Shown here: one piece after another, positions 1 through 10,000 of the stretch | How the letters are laid out: each line of letters starts with the position of its first letter | Position numbering within the stretch: the first letter of the stretch is position 1 | Source of the DNA: Duganella sp. 1411 | Lineage (GTDB): Bacteria > Pseudomonadota > Gammaproteobacteria > Burkholderiales > Burkholderiaceae_D | Assembly (NCBI RefSeq): GCF_017833525.1 | Contig: NZ_JAFICD010000003.1 | Location: 620,001 to 684,000, forward strand | DNA length: 64,000 nucleotides | Reading direction: 5' to 3' | Made by a program: the position numbers and the translations under genes | Notes under the pieces: model-generated | What the model was told of the DNA's origin: nothing | Database searches by the model: none | The model's input: only the letters and a program-made list of their open reading frames with translations

Positions 1-719
<719 letters not shown>

Positions 720-738
720 TTGATCACTGGATAGCACG

Positions 739-1182
739 ATGTCGACCACCCCGAGCAGCCTCGCCAAGGCCAAATGGCTGAAAAAAATTCAATGGGACGA
801 GAACGGCCTGGTGCCGGTCATCGCCCAGGAAGCCGGCAGCAACGATGTGCTGATGTTCGCGTGGATGAACCGCGAGGCCCTGGCCAAGACGGTCGAACTG
901 GGCGAGGCGGTGTACTGGAGCCGCTCGCGCAAAAAACTGTGGCACAAGGGCGAGGAGTCCGGCCACACGCAAAAGGTGCTGGAGATCCGCCTCGACTGCG
1001 ACGAGGACGTGGTGCTGCTCAAGATCGAGCAGGCCGGCGGCATCGCCTGCCACACGGGCCGGCATTCGTGCTTCTTCCAGAAGTTCGAGGGCGACGCGCT
1101 CGACGGCGACTGGCAGAACAGCGAGCCGGTGCTCAAAGACCCGGCCGACATTTACGCGGCCAAACCGAAGAAGACCCCATGA
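739..1182 (+). CDS. hisI: Phosphoribosyl-AMP cyclohydrolase HisI
   Basis: Opens the purine ring of phosphoribosyl-AMP, the third step of histidine synthesis. At 147 residues it is the stand-alone cyclohydrolase rather than the HisI-HisE fusion of enterobacteria. It shows the family motifs VLMFAWMNREAL, YWSRSRKKLWHKGEESGH, the metal-binding Asp cluster RLDCDEDVVLL and the Cys-rich CHTGRHSCF. Its stop overlaps the hisE start in an ATGA arrangement at 1179-1182, so the two are probably translationally coupled. Confidence 0.97.
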   Translation: MSTTPSSLAKAKWLKKIQWDENGLVPVIAQEAGSNDVLMFAWMNREALAKTVELGEAVYWSRSRKKLWHKGEESGHTQKVLEIRLDCDEDVVLLKIEQAGGIACHTGRHSCFFQKFEGDALDGDWQNSEPVLKDPADIYAAKPKKTP

Positions 1183-1523
1183 GCGACACACAACTGGACC
1201 GCCTGGCCGCGCTGATCGAGTCACGCAAGCCGGCCAACGGCGGCGACCCCGCCACCTCCTACGTGGCCAAGCTGTTCGCCAAGGGCGACGACGCCATCCT
1301 GAAAAAAATCGGCGAGGAGGCCACCGAGACCGTCATGGCCGCCAAGGACGCCCGCCACGCCGGCGGCGGCGGCGACAAGGTCTTGTACGAAGTGGCCGAC
1401 TTGTGGTTCCATACGCTGGTGCTGCTGGCCCAGTTCGATCTGACGCCGCGGCAGGTGCTCGACGAGCTGGCGCGCCGCGAGGGCGTCTCCGGCATCGCCG
1501 AAAAAGCCGCGCGCAAGGAATGA
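1179..1523 (+). CDS. hisE: Phosphoribosyl-ATP pyrophosphatase HisE
   Basis: Hydrolyses phosphoribosyl-ATP to phosphoribosyl-AMP and PPi, the second step of histidine synthesis. It is a 114-residue all-alpha protein of the MazG-like fold with the metal-binding helix KKIGEEATETVMAAKD and the second conserved segment LYEVADLWFHTLVLLAQ. The ATG at 1179 overlaps the hisI stop by 4 bp and fits the family N-terminus; the frame is open further upstream, but that part is antisense-like low-complexity sequence inside hisI. It is the last his gene here and is followed by a short tandem repeat. Confidence 0.96.
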   Translation: MSDTQLDRLAALIESRKPANGGDPATSYVAKLFAKGDDAILKKIGEEATETVMAAKDARHAGGGGDKVLYEVADLWFHTLVLLAQFDLTPRQVLDELARREGVSGIAEKAARKE

Positions 1524-1574
1524 GCCGGAACTACACGCCGGAACTACACGCCGGAACAATACGCCGGAAAATAC
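1524..1574 (+). repeat. Four tandem copies of a 12-13 bp unit after hisE
   Basis: The unit GCCGGAACTACAC occurs at 1524-1536 and 1537-1549. A third copy, GCCGGAACAATAC, is at 1550-1562 and a shortened fourth, GCCGGAAAATAC, at 1563-1574. It fills most of the hisE-HIT spacer. It lies outside the two flanking coding regions as I place them. Confidence 0.8.
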
Positions 1575-1593
1575 GACCATTGATGGAGCCGCT

Positions 1594-1965
1594 GTGGAAA
1601 ACTGCCTGTTTTGCAAGATAGCCGAAAAGAAAATCCCGTCGACCGCCGTGTACGAGGATGACGAGTTGCTCGCGTTCAAGGATATCAACCCGGCCGCGCC
1701 CGTGCATTTGCTGGTGATTCCGAAGAAGCACATCTCGACCTTGTCCGATTGCAGCGCCAACGAGGCGCCGCTGCTGGGCAAGATGCTGGCGCTCGCCCCC
1801 CGTCTGGCAGAGGAATTCGGCTGCGCGGTCAGCTATGATGCCGATGGCGCGCCCGGCGGCGGTTACAAGACGCTGGTCAATAGTGGGCCGGACGGCGGGC
1901 AGGAGGTGTACCATCTGCATTTGCACGTCATCGGCGGCCCGCATCCGTGGCGCGGCCAGCGCTGA
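1594..1965 (+). CDS. HIT-family (histidine triad) nucleotide-binding protein
   Basis: A small HINT-type purine nucleoside phosphoramidase or nucleotide hydrolase of 123 residues, cytoplasmic. It starts with the typical MENCLFCKIAEKKIPS and ends with the active-site triad HLHLHVIGG at about residues 107-115. The GTG at 1594 is chosen because a GGAG sits 5 nt upstream at 1585-1588; the nearby ATG at 1583 is out of frame. A HIT gene between hisE and tatA is a recurrent Burkholderiales arrangement. The cellular substrate cannot be read from the sequence. Confidence 0.93.
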   Translation: MENCLFCKIAEKKIPSTAVYEDDELLAFKDINPAAPVHLLVIPKKHISTLSDCSANEAPLLGKMLALAPRLAEEFGCAVSYDADGAPGGGYKTLVNSGPDGGQEVYHLHLHVIGGPHPWRGQR

Positions 1966-2083
1966 CGCTTATATCGCTTGCCACATGACATCCACATGAC
2001 GGGCGGCGCTTCGCTTATACTGTCGCAGGCGGTTCTTGTATCAACGGATAATCTGGGCGCACGCGCCTTGCAAGGGGAATATG

Positions 2084-2293
2084 ATGGGTTCATTTAGTAT
2101 TTGGCACTGGCTGATCGTGCTGGTCATCGTGATGCTGGTGTTCGGCACCAAAAAACTGGGCAACATGGGTTCCGACATCGGCAAGGCCGTCAAGGGCTTC
2201 AAGGATGGCGTCAAGGGCGACGAAGACAAGCCCGCCACGCCGGCCGCGCCGGGCACCATCGACGTCGACGCCAAAGAGAAAAACAAGCTGTAA
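2084..2293 (+). CDS. tatA: Twin-arginine translocase subunit TatA
   Basis: Pore-forming subunit of the Tat system, which exports folded proteins across the inner membrane. The 69 residues contain the short membrane helix WHWLIVLVIVMLVFG, the FGTKKL hinge, an amphipathic helix (GSDIGKAVKGFKDGVKG) and an acidic/charged tail. ATG codons occur at 2081 and 2084. The second is preferred because the AAGGGG at 2072-2077 is then 6 nt away. It is the first gene of tatA-tatB-tatC; a TATACT hexamer at 2016-2021 could be a -10 element, with no convincing -35. Confidence 0.95.
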   Translation: MGSFSIWHWLIVLVIVMLVFGTKKLGNMGSDIGKAVKGFKDGVKGDEDKPATPAAPGTIDVDAKEKNKL

Positions 2294-2348
2294 GCCGGTC
2301 CGGGTTCCCGAGCTCCCCTCGGGCCCGGCCTGCTGACGCGCATATCCT

Positions 2349-2849
2349 ATGATCGATCTCGGTCTTACCAAACTTGCGGTGATCGGCGTGGTGGCGCTGA
2401 TCGTCATCGGTCCCGAAAAGCTGCCGCGCGTGGCGCGCATGGCCGGGACCCTGTACGGGCGCGCCCAGCGCTATCTGAACGACGTCAAATCCGAAGTCTC
2501 GCGCGAAATCGAGCTGGAGGAGCTGAAAAACCTGCACAAGACGGTGCAGGACGCGGCCCAGACCATCAAGAGCGATGTGGAAAACTCGATTTCGCAGAAC
2601 ATCTCCGAAGTCGAGAACGCCTGGCACGACACGCCGGCCGCGTCGCCGGACACGTCCTCCTACGGCAGCGTCAGCACCGAAGACCTGGCGCGCAAGGCGC
2701 GCGAGTTCCGCCGCAAGAAAGTGGTGCGCAGCTCCGCCATTCCCGCCTGGTACAAGCAGCGCCACGGCGGCAAGCTGCATGTCACCTCCGGCGCCGCGCG
2801 CGTCGCCCGTTTCCGTCCACGCGGCAACACCAACGCTAGTTTCTACTGA
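2349..2849 (+). CDS. tatB: Twin-arginine translocase subunit TatB
   Basis: Part of the TatBC receptor that recognises twin-arginine signal peptides. It is 166 residues long, with the N-terminal MIDLGLTKLAVIGVVALIVIGPEKLP (helix, then GPEKLP hinge), an amphipathic helix and a long charged, partly coiled tail ending in a basic region. It begins 55 bp after tatA, and its TGA overlaps the tatC ATG by one base at 2849, which indicates coupled translation. Confidence 0.95.
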   Translation: MIDLGLTKLAVIGVVALIVIGPEKLPRVARMAGTLYGRAQRYLNDVKSEVSREIELEELKNLHKTVQDAAQTIKSDVENSISQNISEVENAWHDTPAASPDTSSYGSVSTEDLARKAREFRRKKVVRSSAIPAWYKQRHGGKLHVTSGAARVARFRPRGNTNASFY

Positions 2850-3607
2850 TGACTACACCGAACGCCGGCGAAGAGACCTTCATTTCTCACCTGATCGAAC
2901 TGCGCGACCGCCTGGTCAAGGCGTCGATCGGCATCGCGCTGGTGTGCCTGGCGCTGATGATCTGGCCGGGGCCGTCGCAGATCTACGATTTCATCGCGCG
3001 GCCGATGATCGCTTCGCTGCCGGTGGGCTCGAAGATGATCGCCACCGGCGTCATCTCGCCGTTCCTGGTGCCGATGAAGGTCACCCTGGTGATCTCCATC
3101 ATCCTGGCGCTGCCGTGGGTGCTGTACCAGCTGTGGGCGTTTGTCGCGCCCGGCCTGTACGCGCACGAGAAGCGCCTGATCGCGCCGCTGGTCATTTCGT
3201 CGTCGGTGCTGTTCATGTCGGGCGTGGCGTTCTGCTACTTCCTGGTGTTCGGCCGGGTGTTCCAGTTCATCGCCGAGTTTTCGCCGCAGTCGATCGCGGT
3301 CACGCCCGATATCGAAAACTATCTCGATTTCGTCATGTCGATGTGCCTGGCCTTTGGCGCCACCTTCGAGGTGCCGGTGGTGGTGGTGATCCTGGTGCGC
3401 ATGGGGCTGGTGACCGTGGCCAAGCTCAAGGAGATCCGCCCCTACGCCATCGTCGGCGCGTTTGTGGTGGCCGCCATCGTCACGCCGCCGGACGCGGTCA
3501 GCATGTTCTCGCTGGCGATTCCGATGTGCCTGCTGTTCGAGCTGGGCTTGCTGGTGGCGCCAATGTTCGTGCGCATGTCGACCGCGCCGGAAGAGAAGCA
3601 GTCCTGA
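2849..3607 (+). CDS. tatC: Sec-independent protein translocase TatC
   Basis: Polytopic receptor of the Tat translocon. The 252 residues carry six predicted membrane segments and the family landmarks FISHLIELRDRL near the N-terminus, LPWVLYQLWAFVAPGLYAHEKR, the invariant-Glu region LAFGATFEVPVVV, and VVAAIVTPPDAVSMF. Its stop (3605-3607) abuts the stop of the convergent coiled-coil gene with no gap, so there is no space for a dedicated terminator. Confidence 0.98.
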   Translation: MTTPNAGEETFISHLIELRDRLVKASIGIALVCLALMIWPGPSQIYDFIARPMIASLPVGSKMIATGVISPFLVPMKVTLVISIILALPWVLYQLWAFVAPGLYAHEKRLIAPLVISSSVLFMSGVAFCYFLVFGRVFQFIAEFSPQSIAVTPDIENYLDFVMSMCLAFGATFEVPVVVVILVRMGLVTVAKLKEIRPYAIVGAFVVAAIVTPPDAVSMFSLAIPMCLLFELGLLVAPMFVRMSTAPEEKQS

Positions 3608-4201
3608 TCAGATCGGCAGGCGGGCCAACAGCACGCCGACCAGCCCGAGCGTGGCCAGCTGCGCCACCAGCGCGACGCCAAGCAGCCAGCGCAGCGGGCG
3701 CAGTTTGGATTCGAGGCGGGCGTCGATATACGCGTAAAGCTCGGTCTTGAAGACGGCGAATCGCGCTTCGAAGTCGGCGAAGCGCGCCTCCAAGTCGGCC
3801 AATCGCGCCTCGATGTTGGCCAAGCGCGCCTCGATGTTGGCGAATCGAGAATCAACATTCGCGAATCGCGCATCGATTTCGCCTTGGAAACGATCAAACC
3901 GCGCATCGATTTCGCTTTTGAAGAGGTCGAATCGCGCATCGATTTCGCTTTTCAAAAGATCGAGTCGTCCATAAATTTCGCTCTTCAGCAAGTCGATGCG
4001 CGAATACACCTCGCTCTTCAGCATATCCATTCTCGCCAATAGCTCGCTTCTCACCAGCACCAACTCGGCCGGCGTGACGCTCGCCGTGGCCAGCGCGTCG
4101 CTGAGCGCCTGCGCATGGGCATCGGCCTGGTCGGCCGGGATGCCGGCTTCCACCAACTTTCTGGCGTACTCAAGGGTATCGAATTTGATCGGCATGGTCA
4201 T
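3608..4201 (-). CDS. Coiled-coil protein with C-terminal membrane anchor, built of 11- and 7-residue repeats
   Basis: Function unknown. The N-terminus (MPIKFDTLEYARKLVEAGIPADQADAHAQALSDAL, given in two parts here as MPIKFDTLEYARKL and EAGIPADQADAHAQAL) resembles the DUF1640/CCDC90-like family. It is followed by about five 11-residue repeats (for example RMDMLKSEVYS, RIDLLKSEIYG, RFDLFKSEIDA), then six 7-residue repeats (for example RFANIEA, RLADLEA, RFADFEA), and finally a membrane helix LLGVALVAQLATLGLVGVLLA. At DNA level these are 33-bp and 21-bp direct repeats. The ATG at 4201 is chosen because GGAG lies 5 nt upstream; a GTG at 4207 overlaps that site. Likely an inner-membrane-anchored oligomer. 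Confidence 0.85.
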   Translation of the reverse strand: MTMPIKFDTLEYARKLVEAGIPADQADAHAQALSDALATASVTPAELVLVRSELLARMDMLKSEVYSRIDLLKSEIYGRLDLLKSEIDARFDLFKSEIDARFDRFQGEIDARFANVDSRFANIEARLANIEARLADLEARFADFEARFAVFKTELYAYIDARLESKLRPLRWLLGVALVAQLATLGLVGVLLARLPI

Positions 4202-4320
4202 GATCACTCCCGGCTTTTATCGTAGCAGAACCGGCCCGCCATGGGCCAAGCGACCATCGTATCGAATCCTCGGTCCAGCCCTTTGCGAACCCGCAAGCGC
4301 GCCAATGGGCGGCTGAACGA

Positions 4321-4352
4321 AACGGGGCGCCGACGTCTCCGCCGGCGCCCCG
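4321..4352 (-). terminator. GC-rich hairpin downstream of the DUF885 gene
   Basis: The arms CGGGGCGCCG (4323-4332) and CGGCGCCCCG (4343-4352) form a 10-bp stem with a 10-nt loop. Read on the minus strand it lies 35 bp after the DUF885 stop and is followed by a weak GTTTCGTT tract. It may be an inefficient or Rho-assisted terminator. Confidence 0.5.
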
Positions 4353-4386
4353 CCGTTTGCATCGATATCGCGCGACTACTTCGCGA

Positions 4387-6330
4387 CTACTTCGCCATCA
4401 AGCCTTTGATCACGCGTACCGGCGCGCTGCCGTAGCTGAGGAATTGCTCGTGGAATTCCTTCAGGTCGAACTTGTCGCCCAAGGCCTTCTTGCGCTCCTC
4501 GCGCAACTCCATGATCTCGCTGTAGCCGCTGAAATAGCTGGTCAGCTGCACCGACGACACCTGCACCCGGTGCCACTTCTCGACCGCCTCGCTGCGCGTC
4601 TGGAAGGCTTGGCGCGTCAGCAGATCGAGCGCCTGTTCCTCCGTCATGCCCAGCACGTGCACGCTGTAGTCGAGGATGGTGTTGGTCACGCTGCGCAGGT
4701 TCCACTTCGAATACATCAGCCACATCTCCGGCGCATTGTCGCCGTAGCCCGATTCGAGCATCATGCGCTCGCCGTAGACCGCCCAGCCCTCCACCATCGC
4801 GCCATTGCCGAAGATCGACTTGACGATGGACGGCGATTTGTTGGCGTACACCAGCTGCGCGTAATGGCCCGGAATCGCCTCGTGGATGTTGAGGATCTGC
4901 AGTATCCAGTGGTTGTACTCGCGCAGGCTGCTCTCGGCCGCCTCCGCCGTCGCGCCGTCGAGCGGCGTGACGTTGTAGTAGGTGCGGTCCTGCGGCCGGT
5001 ACGGTCCCGGCGCGTCGATGCTGGCGCCGGCCACGCCCGCCTGATAGGCCGGCGTCGCGCGCACTTCCAGCGGTTTGTTGCGGTCCAGGGTCAGCAGGTT
5101 CTTGCTGATCACCCAATCCTGCAGCACCGGGATCTGGCGCTTGATCTCGTTGACGAAATCCTCGCGCCGCACGTGGTTGGCCGACAGCTTGTCGATCATC
5201 ATGCCGATCTTGGCGTAGCGGTCGGCCGGCTTGGCCACGCCGGCCAGATACTTGTCCCACATCTCGTCGGACAAGCGCTCCATATTGGCCAACAGTTCTT
5301 CGCGCGCGGCCAGCGCCTTCTGGTAGGTTTGTTCGGCGGTGCTGCCGGACTGGATGTCGTAGGCGAACTTCTGCTCATACATGGCCTTGCCGATGCGGAA
5401 GGTGCGGCGGCCCTTGGTGTCCATCAGCTTGTCCATCTCGGTCAGGAAGGCCACATAGCCGTCGACCGCCGTCAGCGCCGCGTTGACGCGCTGCGTGAAC
5501 TGCTGCTTCTCGATCGGCGTCAGGATCGACGCCTGCGCCGCCTTGTCGATCTCGGTCAGCACGGTCTGCACGCCGGGCGCCTGCTTGATCGCCAGGCGCG
5601 TGTGTTCGCGGGTCGGGTTGACGATGTTGTTGCGCGCCGCCTCGTAATAGGCCGGAATGCCGGCGATGCGCTTGAGCAAGGTGCGCAGGCGCTGCGGCTG
5701 GGCCGCGTATTCGGTCGTCAGGATCAGGTCGAGCGGACCGGCGACGTTGTAGCTGGCCGGGTTCCATTCGAATTCGCGCAGGGTGGTCAGCTGGAAGCGG
5801 TCGGCGTCGAGCTTGTTCATCAGCAGCGCCAGATCGGTGCGCTGCTTGGGCGACAGCTGGGCGGCGTCGACCTTGCCGAAGCGCTGCTTCCAGTCGTCGA
5901 TGAAGGCCAGCTCCCTGGTGTGCGTGGCCGGGTCCGGGATGGTCAGCGTGGCGGCGGTGTCGTACTTGCCGGCGTAGATCGCGCTTTCCGAATCGATGCG
6001 CCACAGCGCGTTGAGGAACTGGTTGCTGAGGGCGTCGAACGAGCGGTCCTGGCGCCGCGCGGACACGGCCGCGACGACGGGCCGGGCGGCGACCACCGCC
6101 GTTGCCGCCGTGGCCGCGACGGCGGCCTTGCCTTTGCCGCCGTGCTTGGCGCCATGCTTGCCGCCATTTGGGGTCGTCTTGCTGTTTTTGCCGCTGTGGG
6201 TGCTCTTGGCGCTTTTGGCGCCCTTGGTTTTAGTGCTGGTGCTGGCGGCCTTCTTCGTGGTCGCCGCGCCGGCCGGAGCGAAGGCGATCGCCGCCATCAC
6301 CACAGCCAGTGCAATTTTTGTCTTGATCAT
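4387..6330 (-). CDS. DUF885 family secreted metallopeptidase-like protein
   Basis: A 647-residue protein with a cleavable signal peptide (MIKTKIALAVVMAAIAFAPAGAA), then about 60 residues rich in Lys/Ser/Thr/Ala, then a full DUF885 domain. The zinc-site motif HEAIPGH is at residues 483-489, followed downstream by GAMVEGWAVYGERMM, whose Glu is the likely third ligand. The family is related to M32-like gluzincins, and the protein is probably a periplasmic peptidase of unknown substrate. It is transcribed alone; the upstream gene encodes a CBS protein on the same strand, 158 bp away. The low-complexity Lys/Thr linker may tether it to the cell wall or simply be disordered. Confidence 0.9.
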   Translation of the reverse strand: MIKTKIALAVVMAAIAFAPAGAATTKKAASTSTKTKGAKSAKSTHSGKNSKTTPNGGKHGAKHGGKGKAAVAATAATAVVAARPVVAAVSARRQDRSFDALSNQFLNALWRIDSESAIYAGKYDTAATLTIPDPATHTRELAFIDDWKQRFGKVDAAQLSPKQRTDLALLMNKLDADRFQLTTLREFEWNPASYNVAGPLDLILTTEYAAQPQRLRTLLKRIAGIPAYYEAARNNIVNPTREHTRLAIKQAPGVQTVLTEIDKAAQASILTPIEKQQFTQRVNAALTAVDGYVAFLTEMDKLMDTKGRRTFRIGKAMYEQKFAYDIQSGSTAEQTYQKALAAREELLANMERLSDEMWDKYLAGVAKPADRYAKIGMMIDKLSANHVRREDFVNEIKRQIPVLQDWVISKNLLTLDRNKPLEVRATPAYQAGVAGASIDAPGPYRPQDRTYYNVTPLDGATAEAAESSLREYNHWILQILNIHEAIPGHYAQLVYANKSPSIVKSIFGNGAMVEGWAVYGERMMLESGYGDNAPEMWLMYSKWNLRSVTNTILDYSVHVLGMTEEQALDLLTRQAFQTRSEAVEKWHRVQVSSVQLTSYFSGYSEIMELREERKKALGDKFDLKEFHEQFLSYGSAPVRVIKGLMAK

Positions 6331-6488
6331 CGTCTGCAGCCTTGTGTTGATTTTGACAAGGCACGCGTGTCCACGTCACGCCGCGGCAAGCGGGCCAAGT
6401 CGAAGCGTTGGAGATTATCACTAATCGGCCCGCTTGAGAGCGTTCAATACAAGACAAAACAGGCGAATCGGGCAAATTTCCCGGCCCG

Positions 6489-6947
6489 CTAAGGCCGCGG
6501 GGACGATTGCCCCATGCCGCCCGGCGACGAGATATCGCGCAGCGTGCCGGCGGTCTCCCCGGGATCGGTGCCGGCGTCCGGATCGGCCAGGTCGGCCAGC
6601 GAGACGATGCCGATCAGCGTGTGCTGGTCGCGGCTGACCACCGGCACGCGGCGGATCTGGATGTCGCGCATGTCCTGCATCACCTCGTCGACGCGCTGGT
6701 CCTCGTAGCAGTGGCAGATATCCTCGGTCATCACCTCGGTCACCAGCGTCTCCTCGGGGCCGAGGCCGGCGGCGGTGGCGCGGATCGTGATGTCGCGGTC
6801 GGTGATCATGCCGATCAGGCGGTTGCCTTCGGTGACGGGCAGGGCGCCGACGTCGAGATCGTCCATCATCTCGGCGGCCTGCCGTATCGTGTCGTCGGGC
6901 GAGACGCTGGTGACGTCCCGGCTCATGACTTCTGCAATGGTTTTCAT
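6489..6947 (-). CDS. CBS-domain pair protein
   Basis: A small cytoplasmic protein of 152 residues made of two CBS domains in tandem. The first runs from MKTIAEVMSRDVTSVSPDDT to about residue 60 (IGMITDRDI), the second from VMTEDICHCYEDQRVDEVMQ to IGIVSLADLAD. CBS pairs bind adenine nucleotides and act as energy or redox sensors, but no partner domain is fused here. The tail after residue 125 is Gly/Pro/Ser-rich. The start has AAGGGGAA 8 nt upstream. The target is unknown. Confidence 0.9.
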   Translation of the reverse strand: MKTIAEVMSRDVTSVSPDDTIRQAAEMMDDLDVGALPVTEGNRLIGMITDRDITIRATAAGLGPEETLVTEVMTEDICHCYEDQRVDEVMQDMRDIQIRRVPVVSRDQHTLIGIVSLADLADPDAGTDPGETAGTLRDISSPGGMGQSSPRP

Positions 6948-7047
6948 CGTGGTTCCCCTTACAAGACGTGGCGCCGGACGGCGCCATGCGAGTAAGACGG
7001 GACCCGCGCGGCAAAGTTCACGGCGCGCCGCGTGCTTTGGCGTACCG

Positions 7048-10000
7048 CTATTTCTTCAACCCTTCCTGCAGCATGTCGAGCATTTCGCCGGCCGACATGC
7101 GGCCCGACACGTCGCTGCCCTCGAGCAGGCTGTCGGCCAGGTCGCGCTTGTGCTGGTGCAGGTCGACGATGCCCTCCTCGATGGTGTGGCGCGCCACCAG
7201 CCGGTAGATGGTCACCGGGCGCAGCTGGCCCATGCGGTGGGCGCGGTCCGAGGCCTGGTCCTCCACCGCCGGGTTCCACCACGGGTCCATGTGGATCACG
7301 TAGTCGGCGGCGGTCAGGTTGATGCCGACCCCGCCCGCCTTCAGGCTGATCAGGAAGACGTCGCCGATGCCGGCCTGGAACGCGTCCACGCGTTTTTTGC
7401 GGTCGGCCATCGAGGTCGAGCCGTCCAGGTATTGATAGCTGATGTCGTTGGCGTCCAGGTGGGCGCGGATCAACGACAGGTGGTCGACGAACTGGCTGAA
7501 CACCAGCACCTTGTGGCGGTTCTCCAGCAGTCCCTCGAGCAGGTGCGCGAACGCGGCCAGCTTGCTGCTGGCCAGGCCCAGCTCCGGCGCGATCAGGTTC
7601 GGATTGCAGCAGGCGCGCCGCAGCCGCATGATCTCGGCCAGGATCTGGATCGATTTCTTCTCGGCCGGGCCTTCGACGGCGGCCAGGTTTTCCAGCGCGG
7701 CGCGGCGCAGCGACTCGTACAGCGCCGTCTCCTCCTTCGACAGGTCGACCTCCAGCGTGATCTCGGTGCGCGACGGCAGCTCGGTCAGCACCTGGGCCTT
7801 GGTCCGGCGCAGCATGAACGGCTGGATCAGGCGCCGCAGGCGGTTGCGCGCGCCCAGTTCGGCGCGGTGGTCCTGCGGCTTTTCGATCGGCGCGGCGAAG
7901 CGCAGGTTGAACTGCTCGATGCTGCCCAGCAGACCCGGATTGATGAAGCGGAACAGGTTCCACAACTCGCCCAGGTGGTTCTCCAGCGGCGTGCCGGTGG
8001 CGATCATGCGGAAGTCGCCCTTGAGCGCCATCACGGCCTGCGAGCGCTTGGTGGCGCCGTTCTTGATCGCCTGCGCCTCGTCCAGCACGATGGTGTTCCA
8101 CTCGACGCCGGCGAACAGCGCCGATTCCAGCTGCAGCAGGCCGTAGCTGGCCACCACCACGTCGTAGGGCTGCAGCGTGGTCATGGTCTCGGCGCGGTCG
8201 CCGGCGCCGAACAGCTTGACCTTCAATGTCGGCGCGAAGCGGGCCGCCTCGCTGATCCAGTTCATGCAGACGGACGTCGGCGCGATCACCAGCGTCGGCC
8301 CCCGCGGCGCGCGCGACAGGATCAGCGCGATCGCCTGCAGGGTTTTGCCCAAGCCCATATCGTCGGCCAGGCAGGCGCCCACGCCCCAGTGCGCGAGGCG
8401 CGCCAGCCAGTTGAAGCCCTCCAGCTGGTAGTCGCGCAACTCGGCCTGCAAGGTGCTGGGCAGCTGCGGCTCGAACGCCGCCTGCGACGCCATGCGCTGC
8501 AGGTGCTCCTTCCACAGCTTGTCCGCCTTCAGGCCGCCGACGTCGTCGGCCAGCTCCTCGAGCGCGAACGCGGCCAGCGGATGCAGGCGCACGCCGTCGG
8601 CGGTGAGCTCGCCGTAGGCCGACACCTCGCGCAGCCGGCGGTGCAGTTCCTCGGTCAGCGCCAGGTAGCGGTTCTCGCCCAGTTCGACGAAGCGGCTCTG
8701 GTTCTTTTGCATCAGCTCGAGCAGGGTGCGCAGGTCCAGCACCTTGTCCTCGTCGATCTGCACCTCGCCGCTGGCGGCGAACCAGTCCTTGTTGCTCTTG
8801 ATGGCCAGGCGCACCTGCTTGGTCTCAACCTTGGCGGTGACGCGGAACTTCTCGCCCTCCGGCCAGGCGATGACGATGCTGCCGGCCTTGAGTTCCTGCA
8901 GTTCCACCAGCAGCTGCAGGCACAGCGCCGGCTGGCCCAGCAGCCACTCGCCGTGATCCTGCTCGGCCGATTCCAGCACCGGGCATTTGGCGATCAGCTC
9001 ACGCTCGGCGTCGCGTTCGTCGATCAGTTGGCGGCGCGCCTGCACCGGCTTGCCGCCGACGTCGGCGATCACGCTGTCGGCGCCGGCGCCGGGCGCGTAA
9101 TAGGCGCCGTTGGCCAGCGGCCGCACCAGGATCTGCATCTTCAGGCCGTGCTGGTAAGGCAGCAGGTGCACGTGCAGGCGCGTGTCGGCCTCCACCTGCT
9201 GCATGTCCGGCGCGGCGCCGCCGATCTCCGACTGCACCGTCACCAAGGACGAGATGGAGCTGATCGCGTGCAGCACCTGCTGCTCGGCGTGCGCCGGCAC
9301 CGTCAGGCTGTCGCCGACGATGGCGGCGATGCGCCGGTGCTCGTCGAGGATGTTGACCACGCGCAGGCGGGTCGGCGTCTCCTTGCTGACGATGACGGAG
9401 GAATTGTCGTCCGGGATGCGCGGCTGCAGGCGGATTTCCAGGTTGCCCGGGCTTTTCTTGATCAGCAGTTCCGGCTCGCCGGCCAGCATCTCCACGCGCG
9501 TGTCGGGCGCGTCGGCCCAGAACAGCAGCGGGTGGCCGATCAGCGACACGGCGGCGCGCTGCGGATCGATCTCGTAGGCCAGGCCGCTGGAATGGTAGCT
9601 GCGGTGCGCCACCGAAATCGCCTCCGACACGCGGATGTCCTGCGGCGTCAGGAAGTCGAACTGCTCGGGCTCGAAGCGCAGCCGCTTCAGGCCCACCGCG
9701 CGGCCCTTGCTCCACAAGCCGCGCGCATCGCGCTTTTGCTCCACCGGCGCGACGTCGGTCAGGCCGTGGCGGTTGTCGTAGGCCAGCTGCCACACCAGGC
9801 GCGAGGCGCCGGTGGTGTCGGCCGTCGCCGGCTGCTGCAGGTTGATCAGCGCCGACAACTGGCGCTGCCAGGCTTCCTGGCGCTCGAACCACACCGTCAA
9901 ATCGGGGATGCCGAGGCGCGTGCGCAGGGCGTTGGCGTGGCGCTGCTGGTCGACGTCGCCCAGGTGGCCCAGCAGCGCGGCCGCCTGCGCCGCGATGAAC

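Noticed and set aside
3740..4010. Regular direct repeats that could suggest a CRISPR array or satellite.
   Set aside because: Units are 21 and 33 bp, in frame and translate to a regular coiled coil; there are no spacers and no cas genes.
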